Assembly (NCBI GenBank): GCA_033064195.1
Contig: JARBJD010000093.1
Location: 124,001-188,000, forward strand
Length of the DNA stretch: 64,000 nucleotides
From: Blattamonas nauphoetae
Lineage: Eukaryota; Preaxostyla; Oxymonadida
Direction: 5' to 3'
This document shows, piece by piece, positions 30,579 through 42,474 of this stretch. Position 1 is the stretch's first letter, and every line of letters begins with the position of its first letter. Both the position numbers and the translations under genes were made by a program. The notes below the pieces were generated by a model. The model made no database searches. It worked only from the letters and a program-made list of their open reading frames with translations, and had not been told where the DNA came from.

Positions 30579-32894
30579 TTGGACAATTCTGAAATCGAAG
30601 GATTTCTCTTAATATCAGAAACAGACTCCTATCAATCCGTCGTATCAAAGCTGAAACACGAACGGAAAGTGCTTTTCATCGAAGACTTGCACCAACTCGA
30701 ATTAACACTCCCGCAAATCCATCCTCTCTTCGATGCTTCCCCTTTTGGATGTATCACCAATGATATGTCGTTTTTAACACTTTTATCTGGATGGTCACAC
30801 GATATGGAAGATACTCACTCTGAATATATCTCTTTAAAAGGAAAATTGCTCGTCAAAGTCAATCCCATCTTGCATCGGGCATTTCTCGACAATGTCCTCT
30901 CATCTCCTCTTCTGAACCTGAAAGCCGACAATATCCGCCATTCGACAGTGTGTGGATATCCAATATATGACTTGACTCCGCATTGCCAATCAAAAAGCAA
31001 CGATCCAAACAATGACATCGCCAATTTCGTTCCTTCCGACTCAAACATCTTCTCTCATATCTCAAATTTCTTCAATGGTGAAGCAAATCTTCATCCTCCC
31101 TCTTTCCTCCCCACAGACACGCCAAATCGAACCCCAGAAATTCTCAGCCTCCCTGCGGACCCTTTGCACCTCCTCAACCCAGACTTTGTCCGACCTATCT
31201 TTGTCCGCCAATCTTGGCAAGCGAATGCTGCCCAAATTGAGCAATCTTTTGCGTCAGAGCCGACAAATTCGTCTTTTCAGAAGCAGTTTGTCCTCTTCAA
31301 CCATTCTGGCACGGGAAAGTCGATTTTTCTAATTTATCTTCTTCGCCAGCATATCCTTGCTCATCCTGACTCTTTTGTGTGCGTTTTTTGTTCTTATTTT
31401 GTGCCAGTGTGTTGTTTACCACTCCGCTACAGTCGCACCCTTCACAATTCTGAAGGAAAAGGGGAAGAGTGTCTCGATCATCACAGACACGAACGATCAC
31501 TCGATCTCATTGTCTCCCCAACGGAAACTGATTCTCTTAGATTCCGTCCCGTTCATCCAGCCAGTGAATGCTGTCGTCGTCTTCACCCATTCTTCCCAAA
31601 CACTCCACTCGTTCCCCCACAACACACCCGAACAGATTCAGCACGGCCTCACACTCATCCCCGAGCAGCTCTGGTCGAAGGGCGAGATGTCGCTCGCTCT
31701 GTCGCATCTGGACATCCCGTCGCTCATCCTCGTCGACCCACAGCAGCTCGTCTCTCTCCCCCCGTCCATCACTGCCCTGCTTGGGGCATCGTCCATCCAC
31801 ACAAAATCGGGTCTGTTCATCCTCTCCACCCGCTTCCTCTTCGGCGACAATCCACGCAAGCTATTCCATCCACAGCACTGCCTCTCGCACCTCTCGACAA
31901 TCGCTGACAAGATGCTGGACACACTCCTCGTCTCTTCCAACACATCCCTCACCTCTCCATCACCCTTCTTCTCCACCGACACCGACCTCTTCCTCTTTGC
32001 TTCTTATCCTCGTTATGCCAGTCACTTCGCTGAACTCCTCCATGGATACCTGCTCGCTCTGAACGAGGTGCCCAGACAGTACACCCCAATTGCAGCGAGG
32101 ACAGAGTTGGTGGAAGTGTGCTATCGGGAATTCGTGTTCTTCACTCTTCTCGAATCTGATGTCGAACTGATTCTGTCGAAGGTTGGGATGTGTCTGCCAC
32201 CGTGTCCAGCGTTCTTTCCTTCGCTTCGGAGAATCTCGTTCACACCTCACTCTCTCCTCCTCTCCAAGTTTGAGCCGAATGTTCTGTTCACATCTCCCTC
32301 ACCGACATTCCTCCCTCCTCTCTCGTGCCTCTTCACGGTCCACACTTCCCAATCTGACTTCGTCGTCGGAGCGATTGTGTCGATCTCGTCGAATCCGCCG
32401 CCTCCCGACCTCTCCGCCTTCTCCTCGTTCTCTCAGGCGCTCATGCCCTCCTTCCCGCACGTTCCTGTTCTTCTTTGGATTCTTCCTTCATCCACTTTTT
32501 ATGATTTCGGGCGCCATCGGGCAGAAGGGGATAAATCTCCACTCAACGCCCATCATCCCAGCTGTACGATTCTGGAACTGTCGACATCAATCACGGAAGA
32601 AGGCGTGGGCATCTCGTCGGCGATGAGCAGACTTGAAATCAACAACTCTGATTGGATTGAGGAGCAGAAGGCAAAGGAACACGAGTGGCTCCGAAAACCT
32701 GATTCTGACGCCGGTTTATTGTTCTTTTTTTCATCTTTGCAGAGGAAATGGGAGTGTCAGTGTCAGCATCTGGGAATGCGTCGGAGAATGAAAGGGTTTT
32801 GCATGAGTATGAATGGTCTGCAGGAGATCATCAGCCGATCCAAGTGAACATAGAGCGATGCAGACGTATCAGAAAAAGTAGAGCGAAGAAATAA
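30579..32894 (+). CDS. P-loop NTPase of Crinkler/RHS type (tentative), spliced
   Basis: Exon 1 (from 30579 or the preceding frame) ends at 31376. Two tiny introns, 31377-31407 (31 nt) and 32714-32742 (29 nt), keep one frame to a TAA at 32892-32894, about 750 residues. The centre has VRPIFVRQSWQANAAQIEQS, then a Walker A (FNHSGTGKSIFLIYLLRQ) and, after the first intron, VVYHSATVAPF. A Walker B-like strand (RKLILLDSVPF) follows, with VVVFTHSSQT as the sensor strand. This order (conserved Trp region, GxGKS, VVY, hhhhD, SP/TH) is that of the NTPase half of Crinkler and retrotransposon-hot-spot proteins. The rest is not recognised and no nuclease motif is seen. The frame looks whole. The start is uncertain because no ATG fits exactly at 30579, and an upstream exon is likely. 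Confidence 0.5.
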
Positions 32895-33014
32895 TAGTCC
32901 TTTATTTTCTATGCATTATTGAACATTTCATCGATTTGTCAACTGTTTTCCTTTCTTCCTCCTCGACATGTAACCCATATTTTTTTATTTTGACATCTTG
33001 ACCAAATCCAGACA

Positions 33015-34353
33015 ATGCTGTTCGGTCTACTCATCGTTGATACTCTCTGCAGTGATATCATCGACTTGGATACCGCAGCATTTAAGGAAAAAGTCCTGAA
33101 ATCTGACGACACGTACTTTGTCAGTTTGCATCCTCATTTTTTCTGATATTCCGTTGTTCTCCGCAATTTTAGTGCTTCAGACACGATCTTGTGGTGCTTG
33201 CCATCAATCACTTCCAGCTGTTGAGAAGCTTGCAACTACGATGAAGTCCATTGGGATCAATGTTGGAACAGTCATGCTGGACAACAATCCAGAAATTGCA
33301 CGAACATACAAAGCCAACTCTGTTCCGAAATTTCTTCTTTTCCGTCCTGGGATGAAACCCACGGAATATAAATCAGAGCGATCACCGAAGGCGATGGGCA
33401 AATTTATCATGGACAACCAGCTCGGAGGAAAGTATATTTCCGTACTTGACACAGAACCAAAGGTAGAGTCATATTTCAGTGCTGCGAATTCAACATCGAG
33501 AATGCTTCTATTTTCGAAAAAGACGACAATCCCACCGATGTTTAAACAGATCTGCTACAAGCATCGAGCTACCAAAAATTGTGGCTTTATTTCATCATCT
33601 CACTCAACCCTCTCGCAGGTGTCGACAAATCTGGCGGCTCTTGGCACTTTTGACATTGATACTGTTGAATATCCGTCCATCTTCTTCTTCGAAGTTGGAG
33701 ATCAAGTCAAACTCGAAAAATTTGATGGGAATCTGAAATACGACTCACTCGACGAGTACCTGTCGAAAGGAGTCAAATCATCCCCCAAAAAATCACAAAA
33801 ACAGCCCAAAAAACAAGAACAGAAAGAAACTGCTGAACCTGACCCACCAAAGGCGAAGACTGAGAAAGCTGATGCCACTCCTCCCAAACAAACGATTCAT
33901 GAACTTCAGGATCTCACGGAGGAACTTTGGAAAGAAGCACTCAACAAAGAAGAAGTTTGCGTTCTTTTCAGAACCATTTTTCCAGTTTGCCATTATTTTT
34001 GCTGCGCCAGAAGGCTCAAATGAGGAAAAGAGGAAGCGTATCACTGATATAATTGAGCCATACACAAAAGAACGTGTGTTTTCCTCTCATTAATCGTCTC
34101 AGACTTCCACTTCTACGCCACTTCTCAACCGCTCCTTGCTGACCTGCAAGAGCTTGTCCAATCGCTCAATCCGCCGAATAAACCCTGTATCTTTGCTCTC
34201 AACTTAAGGAGGAAGAGAGGAACGATGTGGGTCGACGAGGACGAGGAGCAAAACTGGAAACACGCCAGTCTCTTTTTGGACAGAATTGCAGGCGGTGACG
34301 TTCGGTACACCGCTTTAAAAGCATCAAACGAACCAAAGAACCCTGACTTGTAA
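33015..34353 (+). CDS. PDI/thioredoxin-family ER protein, spliced
   Basis: The ATG at 33015 starts a short signal peptide (MLFGLLIVDTLCS). Introns are at 33124-33172, 33955-33985 and 34074-34102 (49, 31 and 29 nt), and the frame ends at TAA 34351-34353, about 410 residues. Domain 1 is a thioredoxin fold with an active site CGAC (YFVMLQTRSCGACHQSLP), NVGTVMLDNNPEIARTY and the cis-Pro segment SVPKFLLFRPG. Domain 2 is a redox-inactive thioredoxin fold (SRMLLFSKKTTIPPMF ... VEYPSIFFFEVGD). After a Lys/Glu/Pro linker a third, cysteine-poor domain follows (FAIIFAAPEGSNEEKRK). CGAC differs from the usual CGHC of PDI, which should shift its redox potential. It ends EPKNPDL with no clear KDEL signal. 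Disulfide exchange in the ER is the expected role. Confidence 0.75.
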
Positions 34354-34458
34354 TTGTTTTATCCGTTCTTCATTTCTCTTTGCGTCATCATTCAAATCAC
34401 CTCGTTTCTGATTTCCTGTCGGAGTGATTGCTTTCTTTCACAAAGATGCATCGAATAT

Positions 34459-34630
34459 GTTCAGTACGGACCGACCGATCCGGAATATCTGCTGGTCGGA
34501 GTCGTTTGGCGTGCCCCTCACGCTGCTGAACTTGTCCGAGGTGTCGCTTCTCTATTTACTCGGATGGAGGGTTGCGGTGTCGGAGGGAGAGCTGGGGAGG
34601 ATCAAGGCTCAGTGCGAGGAGGCGATGTGA
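34459..34630 (+). pseudogene. 3' end of a cyclin gene, truncated by the palindrome edge
   Basis: The frame encodes FSTDRPIRNICWSESFGV through KAQCEEAM and is identical to the C-terminus of the cyclin gene at 42475-43431. The matching sequence stops at 34459, and the bases to the left are unrelated to that gene. It therefore lacks the first half of the cyclin box and cannot be functional alone. Confidence 0.8.
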
Positions 34631-34927
34631 AGAAGTGAGTTTAACGTTTATTTTGGGGTGTTTTGGGGATAGTTTGTTTTTGGGTTTTTGGTGTTTTGGT
34701 GTTTGAGGATTGTTGAGGGTGGGTGGGAAGGCTTTCTGTTGTTGTATGCTCTCTTGCTGTTTTTGATCAGAAAGAGTTAGTTTGATTGGACTTGATTATT
34801 ACAGCGTTTGATTGGGTTAGTTTGTTGAAAGAGAGCAGTTTGAGAAAGTTGTTGAGGGTTTTGAAGGTGAATTTGGTTCGGGAGTGGGGTGATTTAAGAG
34901 AGGTAAAAAGTGACATGAAATCACTGA

Positions 34928-35001
34928 GCCCACCTAGCTCAGTTTGGTAGAGCGTCCGGCTTTTAACCGGACGGTCGAGGGTTCGAGTCCCTCGGTGGGC
35001 G
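34928..35001 (+). tRNA. trnK-UUU: tRNA-Lys(UUU), left-arm copy
   Basis: A complete 74-nt cloverleaf: acceptor GCCCACC/GGTGGGC, D stem GCTC/GAGC, anticodon stem TCCGG/CCGGA with loop CTTTTAA (anticodon TTT), T stem GAGGG/CCCTC with loop TTCGAGT, and discriminator G. There is no intron and no encoded CCA. Every stem pairs perfectly. It is the mirror copy of the gene at 42104-42177. Confidence 0.97.
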
Positions 35002-36155
35002 AAACTTTTGAACTTTTGCTTGCTTCAACTCTTTTCATTCTTTCCATCCTGTTCGCTTTCTCTTTTTTCTTATCTCCTTCATTCCAATGTCTCTCTCTTT
35101 GTCTGACCCCTATCATCTCTCTTTCTCTTTGCACCTCTCCATAAAACTCTTTTCTCATTCACCCATTCTCTTGATTGTTCTCTTGTTCGTTGTCCACTCC
35201 ATCTTCGTGTGTGAATATCCTCAAATTGGACTATCTCTGTTTGTTCACGTTTTGTCTGTCCTTTCTTTTCTTCATTCGTTCTTGGAATCGCTCTTTTTTC
35301 CACTCCTTTCTCGCTTTCTTTTTGTTCGTCATTTTCCTCTCCATCTGTTCAGATTGTCTTGTTTCCGTGCATTGAGCACAGAATGGACTGTTTGTTGGAA
35401 TGATGGGATGGAGAGTGGATTTGTTGAGCTGAAACAGAATTAGTTTGCTTTTCTGTTCTTTGTCATATTGGTTTCCAGATGAACGATTTCGTGGAATAAT
35501 TGTTCGTTGGACGGGATGGATTGCGGTGTGTGAGTGCTTGTCATGGTTGAGAATTTTGGGTTTTGAGGCTGTATTTGTTGAGTGTGAGGAGATTGTGTTT
35601 TTTAGGTTGTGAAATTGAGATTGTATGACGTGTGCATCAGACAGACGTTTCTTGACTTGTTTTCAGGCCAGTTGGAGGCTGACTGAATGTGGTCTGAGTG
35701 GATGTGTGGAGGTTATTGGGAAAGAAAAGAGTGTTTTGCGAATTGTTTTGTATTGTGCTGAAGACAAGAGCTGCTGGAAATCTCGAAATGCCAATGTGTG
35801 GGATTACTTGCAGTTGAATGAAATTTGAAAGATTTGTTTTGATTTGTTGTTGTTGAGGCGCATTTTGATTCTGAACGATTGTTCGTGTCGCCTTTGTTGA
35901 TGTCTGCCATAACACGTGACTATCTTTCTCGAACACATTCAAGTCGTGTGATTGAGGATGGAGAACTGATTTGGATATCCAGTTCAGGCTGTTCACCCCA
36001 TTCTCAAAATTACCGTTTTTCTCCATCAATTACCATTTCTCCCTTCATCTCTTTCATTTTTTACAATCTCTGGCCATTCTCAAAACAGTTAGAATTAAAA
36101 TTGTGTTGTGAGCTAAGCTGTGAAAATCCTGGAACAAGAAAATAAACAAGGTGAC
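35002..36155. other. Left arm, stretch without recognised genes
   Basis: T-rich on this strand, with one 118-residue hydrophobic frame (35087-35443, LILIVLLFVVHSIF-like) and its reverse. None has a domain I know. The same stretch is mirrored at 40950-42103. I see nothing further that I can support. Confidence 0.4.
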
Positions 36156-38017
36156 TCATTCAGATATCACCCCATAACGAAAAGCAAGGAAACGCTTCAA
36201 TTTATCAAGTTTAGTGGCTTTTCGTTCAATCAGAAGCGTAACCCTGACTGCCTGCCCCATCACGCCTTCCTCTTCTTCCACGTCCGATCCACCCCTTCCC
36301 CTCACACTTGGCCCGACTAATCCCAACAGGTCCGACGATAGATTCATGTTGTATTTCTTCCCCTTCTTCCACTGCTGCGGTCTCTCCTCGTCGCGCACCA
36401 AAAACGAAAGCCAAACAAACACTGTCTTGGAGTCCTTCTTTCCGCATCGCATCGTCATGCCCTCAATATGGTCCTTTCCAATCTGAACAATCCTCCTTCT
36501 GTCGTCTCTGTGCCTCTCCTGTCCTGACCCAATCTCCTCGTTTCTTCCCACTATTCCTTTCTCCTCTAACTCCCGATCAATCTCCACACTTCGTCGAGTC
36601 GTCACTCCCATCAGCTCAATTGTCAATGTGTTCTCACTTAAACGTGCATACGACTTTCCTGTCGCTTCCACAAACGGCTCTTCGTTCAATGACAGTCCAG
36701 CAAGATGCCCCAACACTTGCTTGTCAACCGGCTCTTTGGCTGGTGCTCCATCTATCTGCGCATTGGCCGATTCTGGCTTTGTTCCTTCCCATGTTCTTGA
36801 GCGTCCAGTGTTGGGATAATCTGCCACTTGATTTTGGGAGGCGAAGTGTGGTTGTGCAGTCCCCGTGTGTGTGGGAGTAAGAGGCGGGAAAGACCGATAT
36901 GCCACCGGAGGGCGGAGTTCTCCATAATATGCCGAGAACGACCCCTGTTTCATCTCTGCGCGGTCATTCACTGCTTCGTTCCGTTCATCCTGTTGAGGTG
37001 ATGGATTTTTGGGCAGAAGAGACTCGCCCAAAATGGTGTCATCAACTTGATTGTGATCTGTCCAGGATTCCTGGTTGTCGGATTGAGCGCCCAAATCAGC
37101 ATCAATCAGAGTTTGTTGGAAACACTGACTCGGAAACAAAGCACCGAAGGCGGGCTGGCATGCTGCAGATGGACTCGTAGGGGGAGTAAATGTGGCGGAC
37201 GGAATTTTTGCAAATGATGGTAGATCACAATCATAATACGGATTTTGTGGCGAATCGAAATTCAAAAGCGAAATATCTTGGTCTGACTGGTCTACTGCAG
37301 ATAAACAAGGAGAGGGAGCAAATGTGGCGGACGGGCTTCCCGGAAGTGATGGCGGATAACAATCACAAAACGGATTTTGTCGTAAATACTGGCTCAGATT
37401 GGACATATCTTGGGTGGACTGGTATGATGCAGATGGACTCAGAGGGGAAAGAAACCGAGCGACCGTACCATCTACAAATGACAACACATGCCCTCTTAAG
37501 TTCGATTCTCCTTCTTGGCCAGTTTCATCCAGAATGTCTGAAATGTGATTCTGTGGAAGACATAGGCTTTGGGGGGAGATAAATGGTAGCAGTGTCGTCG
37601 AATCAGTAGAATATGACTTCTGTTCATTATCAGGAGGAGCTCGTTCTGTTTCGTTTTCCTTTGGATCTGTCAGGGAAAATGAATCGTCATTTCGACTCAA
37701 TTCTCCGCAAAAGGGTTGAGAATACAGGTCTATAATGAATTCAGGAGAAAGTACGGGTGCAGATAAGTCCACGTCCGTCATTCCACTTGTTTTGGAGAGA
37801 CTCAAAAATGTGAAGATTGATCTGAAACATAATTATTTTTAATTTGTTTCATTTGGATTCTTCCGAAATTTTCATTTCTGTCCACTTTTCCTCCGTTTAC
37901 CGTACATAAACTCGGAGAATCACTCACCAAACACAGTTTGCCTCGTTTTTTTGCTTTTGGAGATTCAATATTCGCCAAATACAAATCTGTCAAAACAACT
38001 GTGTTCATCTCACACAT
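36156..38017 (-). CDS. Unknown ~580-aa protein, left palindrome copy
   Basis: Exon 1 starts at 38017 (MCEMNTVVLTDLYLANIESP). The intron is 37822-37927 (~106 nt, GTGAGT..CAG), and exon 2 runs to the TGA at 36156. Exon 2 is open for 549 residues: a Ser/Pro/Gln-rich N-terminal half with repeated DQ/SPxxxxFxxxYYDCDLPS-type segments, then a folded C-terminal part of ~200 residues (TLTIELMGVTTRRSVEIDREL, DSKTVFVWLSFLVRDEERPQQWKKGKKYNMNLSSDLLGL, LLIERKATKLDKLKRFLAF). I do not recognise it. At the start of exon 2 this copy has one more T than the right copy (CACATTTTTGAG), which breaks the join with exon 1, while the rest is uninterrupted. Confidence 0.65.
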
Positions 38018-39091
38018 ACCGTCCTGATAAAAAACTTAACTGTCCATTGACTAAATTGTGGTTTTACCAGTCGAGAAAAATTATAAGTTTGTACAGGAAA
38101 TGATCTCTCGAGCACCCATTTCACCCACACTTTTTCATTTGATGATCACACTCATTCAATCAACTCTCAATAAACAATTCACATTCTCTGGGAATGTTCA
38201 CTTTTGAATGTATGGATCATTTTTTCACTAATAAATCACGAGCCATGAGTGATTGGTAAAGAAACCGAACCAAAATGTCGGATTGAAACCATTTTTTCTT
38301 CATATCCAATTCATTATTCTGAAATGAATTTCTCTTTCATCAATAAAGATGTAAAGTAGCCGATCTTTGAAAGGATCCGATCTATATTCCCACTTGTGCA
38401 CCCATATCCAAAAATCTCCGAACCCAAAATTTTTGGGATCCCACTTTTTCTTCGAACATCATCACAACTCCGGGAACAGTTTGAGGTAGAAATCGAACCT
38501 CCAAAATAGGATCCCCAATTGGGGTCTCCTATTTAAGAGTCATTTTTTGTCCCGTTTTTGGCTCCTAAATAGGAGACCCCAATTGGGGATCCTATTTTGG
38601 AGGTTCGATTTCTACCTCAAACTGTTCCCGGAGTTGTGATGATGTTCGAAGAAAAAAGTGGGATCCCAAAAATTTTGGGTTCGGAGATTTTTTTGGATAT
38701 GGGTGCACAAGTGGGAATATAGATCGGATCCTTTTCAAAGATCGGCTACTTTTACATCTTTATTGATGAAAGAGAAATTCATTTCAGAATAATGAATTGG
38801 ATATGAAGAAAAAAATGGTTTCAATCCGACATTTTGGTTCGGTTTCTTTACCAATCACTCATGGCTCGTGATTTATTAGTGAAAAAAATGATCCATACAT
38901 TCAAAAAGTGAACATTCCCAGAGAATGTGAATTGTTTATTGAGAGTTGATTGAATGAGTGTGATCATCAAATGAAAAAGTGTGGGTGAAATGGGTGCTCG
39001 AGAGATCATTTCCTGTACAAACTTATAATTTTTCTCGACTGGTAAAACCACAATTTAGTCAATGGACAGTTAAGTTTTTTATCAGGACGGT

Positions 39092-40949
39092 ATGTGTGAG
39101 ATGAACACAGTTGTTTTGACAGATTTGTATTTGGCGAATATTGAATCTCCAAAAGCAAAAAAACGAGGCAAACTGTGTTTGGTGAGTGATTCTCCGAGTT
39201 TATGTACGGTAAACGGAGGAAAAGTGGACAGAAATGAAAATTTCGGAAGAATCCAAATGAAACAAATTAAAAATAATTATGTTTCAGATCAATCTTCACA
39301 TTTTGAGTCTCTCCAAAACAAGTGGAATGACGGACGTGGACTTATCTGCACCCGTACTTTCTCCTGAATTCATTATAGACCTGTATTCTCAACCCTTTGC
39401 GGAGAATTGAGTCGAAATGACGATTCATTTTCCCTGACAGATCCAAAGGAAAACGAAACAGAACGAGCTCCTCCTGATAATGAACAGAAGTCATATTCTA
39501 CTGATTCGACGACACTGCTACCATTTATCTCCCCAAAGCCTATGTCTTCCACAGAATCACATTTCAGACATTCTGGATGAAACTGGCCAAGAAGGAGAAT
39601 CGAACTTAAGAGGGCATGTGTTGTCATTTGTAGATGGTACGGTCGCTCGGTTTCTTTCCCCTCTGAGTCCATCTGCATCATACCAGTCCACCCAAGATAT
39701 GTCCAATCTGAGCCAGTATTTACGACAAAATCCGTTTTGTGATTGTTATCCGCCATCACTTCCGGGAAGCCCGTCCGCCACATTTGCTCCCTCTCCTTGT
39801 TTATCTGCAGTAGACCAGTCAGACCAAGATATTTCGCTTTTGAATTTCGATTCGCCACAAAATCCGTATTATGATTGTGATCTACCATCATTTGCAAAAA
39901 TTCCGTCCGCCACATTTACTCCCCCTACGAGTCCATCTGCAGCATGCCAGCCCGCCTTCGGTGCTTTGTTTCCGAGTCAGTGTTTCCAACAAACTCTGAT
40001 TGATGCTGATTTGGGCGCTCAATCCGACAACCAGGAATCCTGGACAGATCACAATCAAGTTGATGACACCATTTTGGGCGAGTCTCTTTCTGCTCAAAAT
40101 CCATCACCTCAACAGGATGAACGGAACGAAGCAGTGAATGACCGCGCAGAGATGAAACAGGGGTCGTTCTCGGCATATTATGGAGAACTCCGCCCTCCGG
40201 TGGCATATCGGTCTTTCCCGCCTCTTACTCCCACACACACGGGGACTGCACAACCACACTTCGCCTCCCAAAATCAAGTGGCAGATTATCCCAACACTGG
40301 ACGCTCAAGAACATGGGAAGGAACAAAGCCAGAATCGGCCAATGCGCAGATAGATGGAGCACCAGCCAAAGAGCCGGTTGACAAGCAAGTGTTGGGGCAT
40401 CTTGCTGGACTGTCATTGAACGAAGAGCCGTTTGTGGAAGCGACAGGAAAGTCGTATGCACGTTTAAGTGAGAACACATTGACAATTGAGCTGATGGGAG
40501 TGACGACTCGACGAAGTGTGGAGATTGATCGGGAGTTAGAGGAGAAAGGAATAGTGGGAAGAAACGAGGAGATTGGGTCAGGACAGGAGAGGCACAGAGA
40601 CGACAGAAGGAGGATTGTTCAGATTGGAAAGGACCATATTGAGGGCATGACGATGCGATGCGGAAAGAAGGACTCCAAGACAGTGTTTGTTTGGCTTTCG
40701 TTTTTGGTGCGCGACGAGGAGAGACCGCAGCAGTGGAAGAAGGGGAAGAAATACAACATGAATCTATCGTCGGACCTGTTGGGATTAGTCGGGCCAAGTG
40801 TGAGGGGAAGGGGTGGATCGGACGTGGAAGAAGAGGAAGGCGTGATGGGGCAGGCAGTCAGGGTTACGCTTCTGATTGAACGAAAAGCCACTAAACTTGA
40901 TAAATTGAAGCGTTTCCTTGCTTTTCGTTATGGGGTGATATCTGAATGA
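39092..40949 (+). pseudogene. Unknown ~580-aa protein, right palindrome copy, frame broken
   Basis: The mirror of the gene at 36156-38017. Exon 1 is 39092-39181 and the intron 39182-39287, and here the exon join keeps frame (GKLCL-INLHILSLSKTSG). The frame is then lost twice relative to the left copy. One T fewer in CAACCCTTTGCGG near 39392-39400 leads to a stop. TATCTCCCCAAAG near 39527-39535 has two C fewer. The remaining 470 residues are open and identical in sense, except LLPKNP against LSAQNP near 40090. All but the last are homopolymer differences, which points to sequencing error rather than decay. Confidence 0.65.
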
Positions 40950-42103
40950 GTCACCTTGTTTATTTTCTTGTTCCAGGATTTTCACAGCTTAGCTCACAAC
41001 ACAATTTTAATTCTAACTGTTTTGAGAATGGCCAGAGATTGTAAAAAATGAAAGAGATGAAGGGAGAAATGGTAATTGATGGAGAAAAACGGTAATTTTG
41101 AGAATGGGGTGAACAGCCTGAACTGGATATCCAAATCAGTTCTCCATCCTCAATCACACGACTTGAATGTGTTCGAGAAAGATAGTCACGTGTTATGGCA
41201 GACATCAACAAAGGCGACACGAACAATCGTTCAGAATCAAAATGCGCCTCAACAACAACAAATCAAAACAAATCTTTCAAATTTCATTCAACTGCAAGTA
41301 ATCCCACACATTGGCATTTCGAGATTTCCAGCAGCTCTTGTCTTCAGCACAATACAAAACAATTCGCAAAACACTCTTTTCTTTCCCAATAACCTCCACA
41401 CATCCACTCAGACCACATTCAGTCAGCCTCCAACTGGCCTGAAAACAAGTCAAGAAACGTCTGTCTGATGCACACGTCATACAATCTCAATTTCACAACC
41501 TAAAAAACACAATCTCCTCACACTCAACAAATACAGCCTCAAAACCCAAAATTCTCAACCATGACAAGCACTCACACACCGCAATCCATCCCGTCCAACG
41601 AACAATTATTCCACGAAATCGTTCATCTGGAAACCAATATGACAAAGAACAGAAAAGCAAACTAATTCTGTTTCAGCTCAACAAATCCACTCTCCATCCC
41701 ATCATTCCAACAAACAGTCCATTCTGTGCTCAATGCACGGAAACAAGACAATCTGAACAGATGGAGAGGAAAATGACGAACAAAAAGAAAGCGAGAAAGG
41801 AGTGGAAAAAAGAGCGATTCCAAGAACGAATGAAGAAAAGAAAGGACAGACAAAACGTGAACAAACAGAGATAGTCCAATTTGAGGATATTCACACACGA
41901 AGATGGAGTGGACAACGAACAAGAGAACAATCAAGAGAATGGGTGAATGAGAAAAGAGTTTTATGGAGAGGTGCAAAGAGAAAGAGAGATGATAGGGGTC
42001 AGACAAAGAGAGAGACATTGGAATGAAGGAGATAAGAAAAAAGAGAAAGCGAACAGGATGGAAAGAATGAAAAGAGTTGAAGCAAGCAAAAGTTCAAAAG
42101 TTT

Positions 42104-42177
42104 CGCCCACCGAGGGACTCGAACCCTCGACCGTCCGGTTAAAAGCCGGACGCTCTACCAAACTGAGCTAGGTGGGC
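42104..42177 (-). tRNA. trnK-UUU: tRNA-Lys(UUU), right-arm copy
   Basis: Identical to the tRNA at 34928-35001, in inverted orientation: the same seven-base acceptor, anticodon loop CTTTTAA and T loop TTCGAGT. Confidence 0.97.
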
Positions 42178-42474
42178 TCAGTGATTTCATGTCACTTTTT
42201 ACCTCTCTTAAATCACCCCACTCCCGAACCAAATTCACCTTCAAAACCCTCAACAACTTTCTCAAACTGCTCTCTTTCAACAAACTAACCCAATCAAACG
42301 CTGTAATAATCAAGTCCAATCAAACTAACTCTTTCTGATCAAAAACAGCAAGAGAGCATACAACAACAGAAAGCCTTCCCACCCACCCTCAACAATCCTC
42401 AAACACCAAAACACCAAAAACCCAAAAACAAACTATCCCCAAAACACCCCAAAATAAACGTTAAACTCACTTCT

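Larger units (their letters stand above)
34459..38539. repeat. Left arm of the 8.2-kb palindrome
   Basis: This 4.08-kb segment is repeated in inverted orientation at 38562-42646, with a ~22-nt loop (38540-38561). Identity is nearly complete, and the visible differences are mostly lengths of homopolymer runs. The outer end (GTTCAGTACGGACCG) lies within coding sequence for the cyclin C-terminus. The arm holds a 58-codon cyclin remnant, tRNA-Lys, ~1.1 kb without recognised genes (35002-36155) and one protein gene. Confidence 0.95.

Noticed and set aside
36214-40891. Secondary frames of 60-190 residues on the opposite strand of the palindrome gene
   Set aside because: They are mirrored shadows of the unknown ~580-aa gene, without domains.
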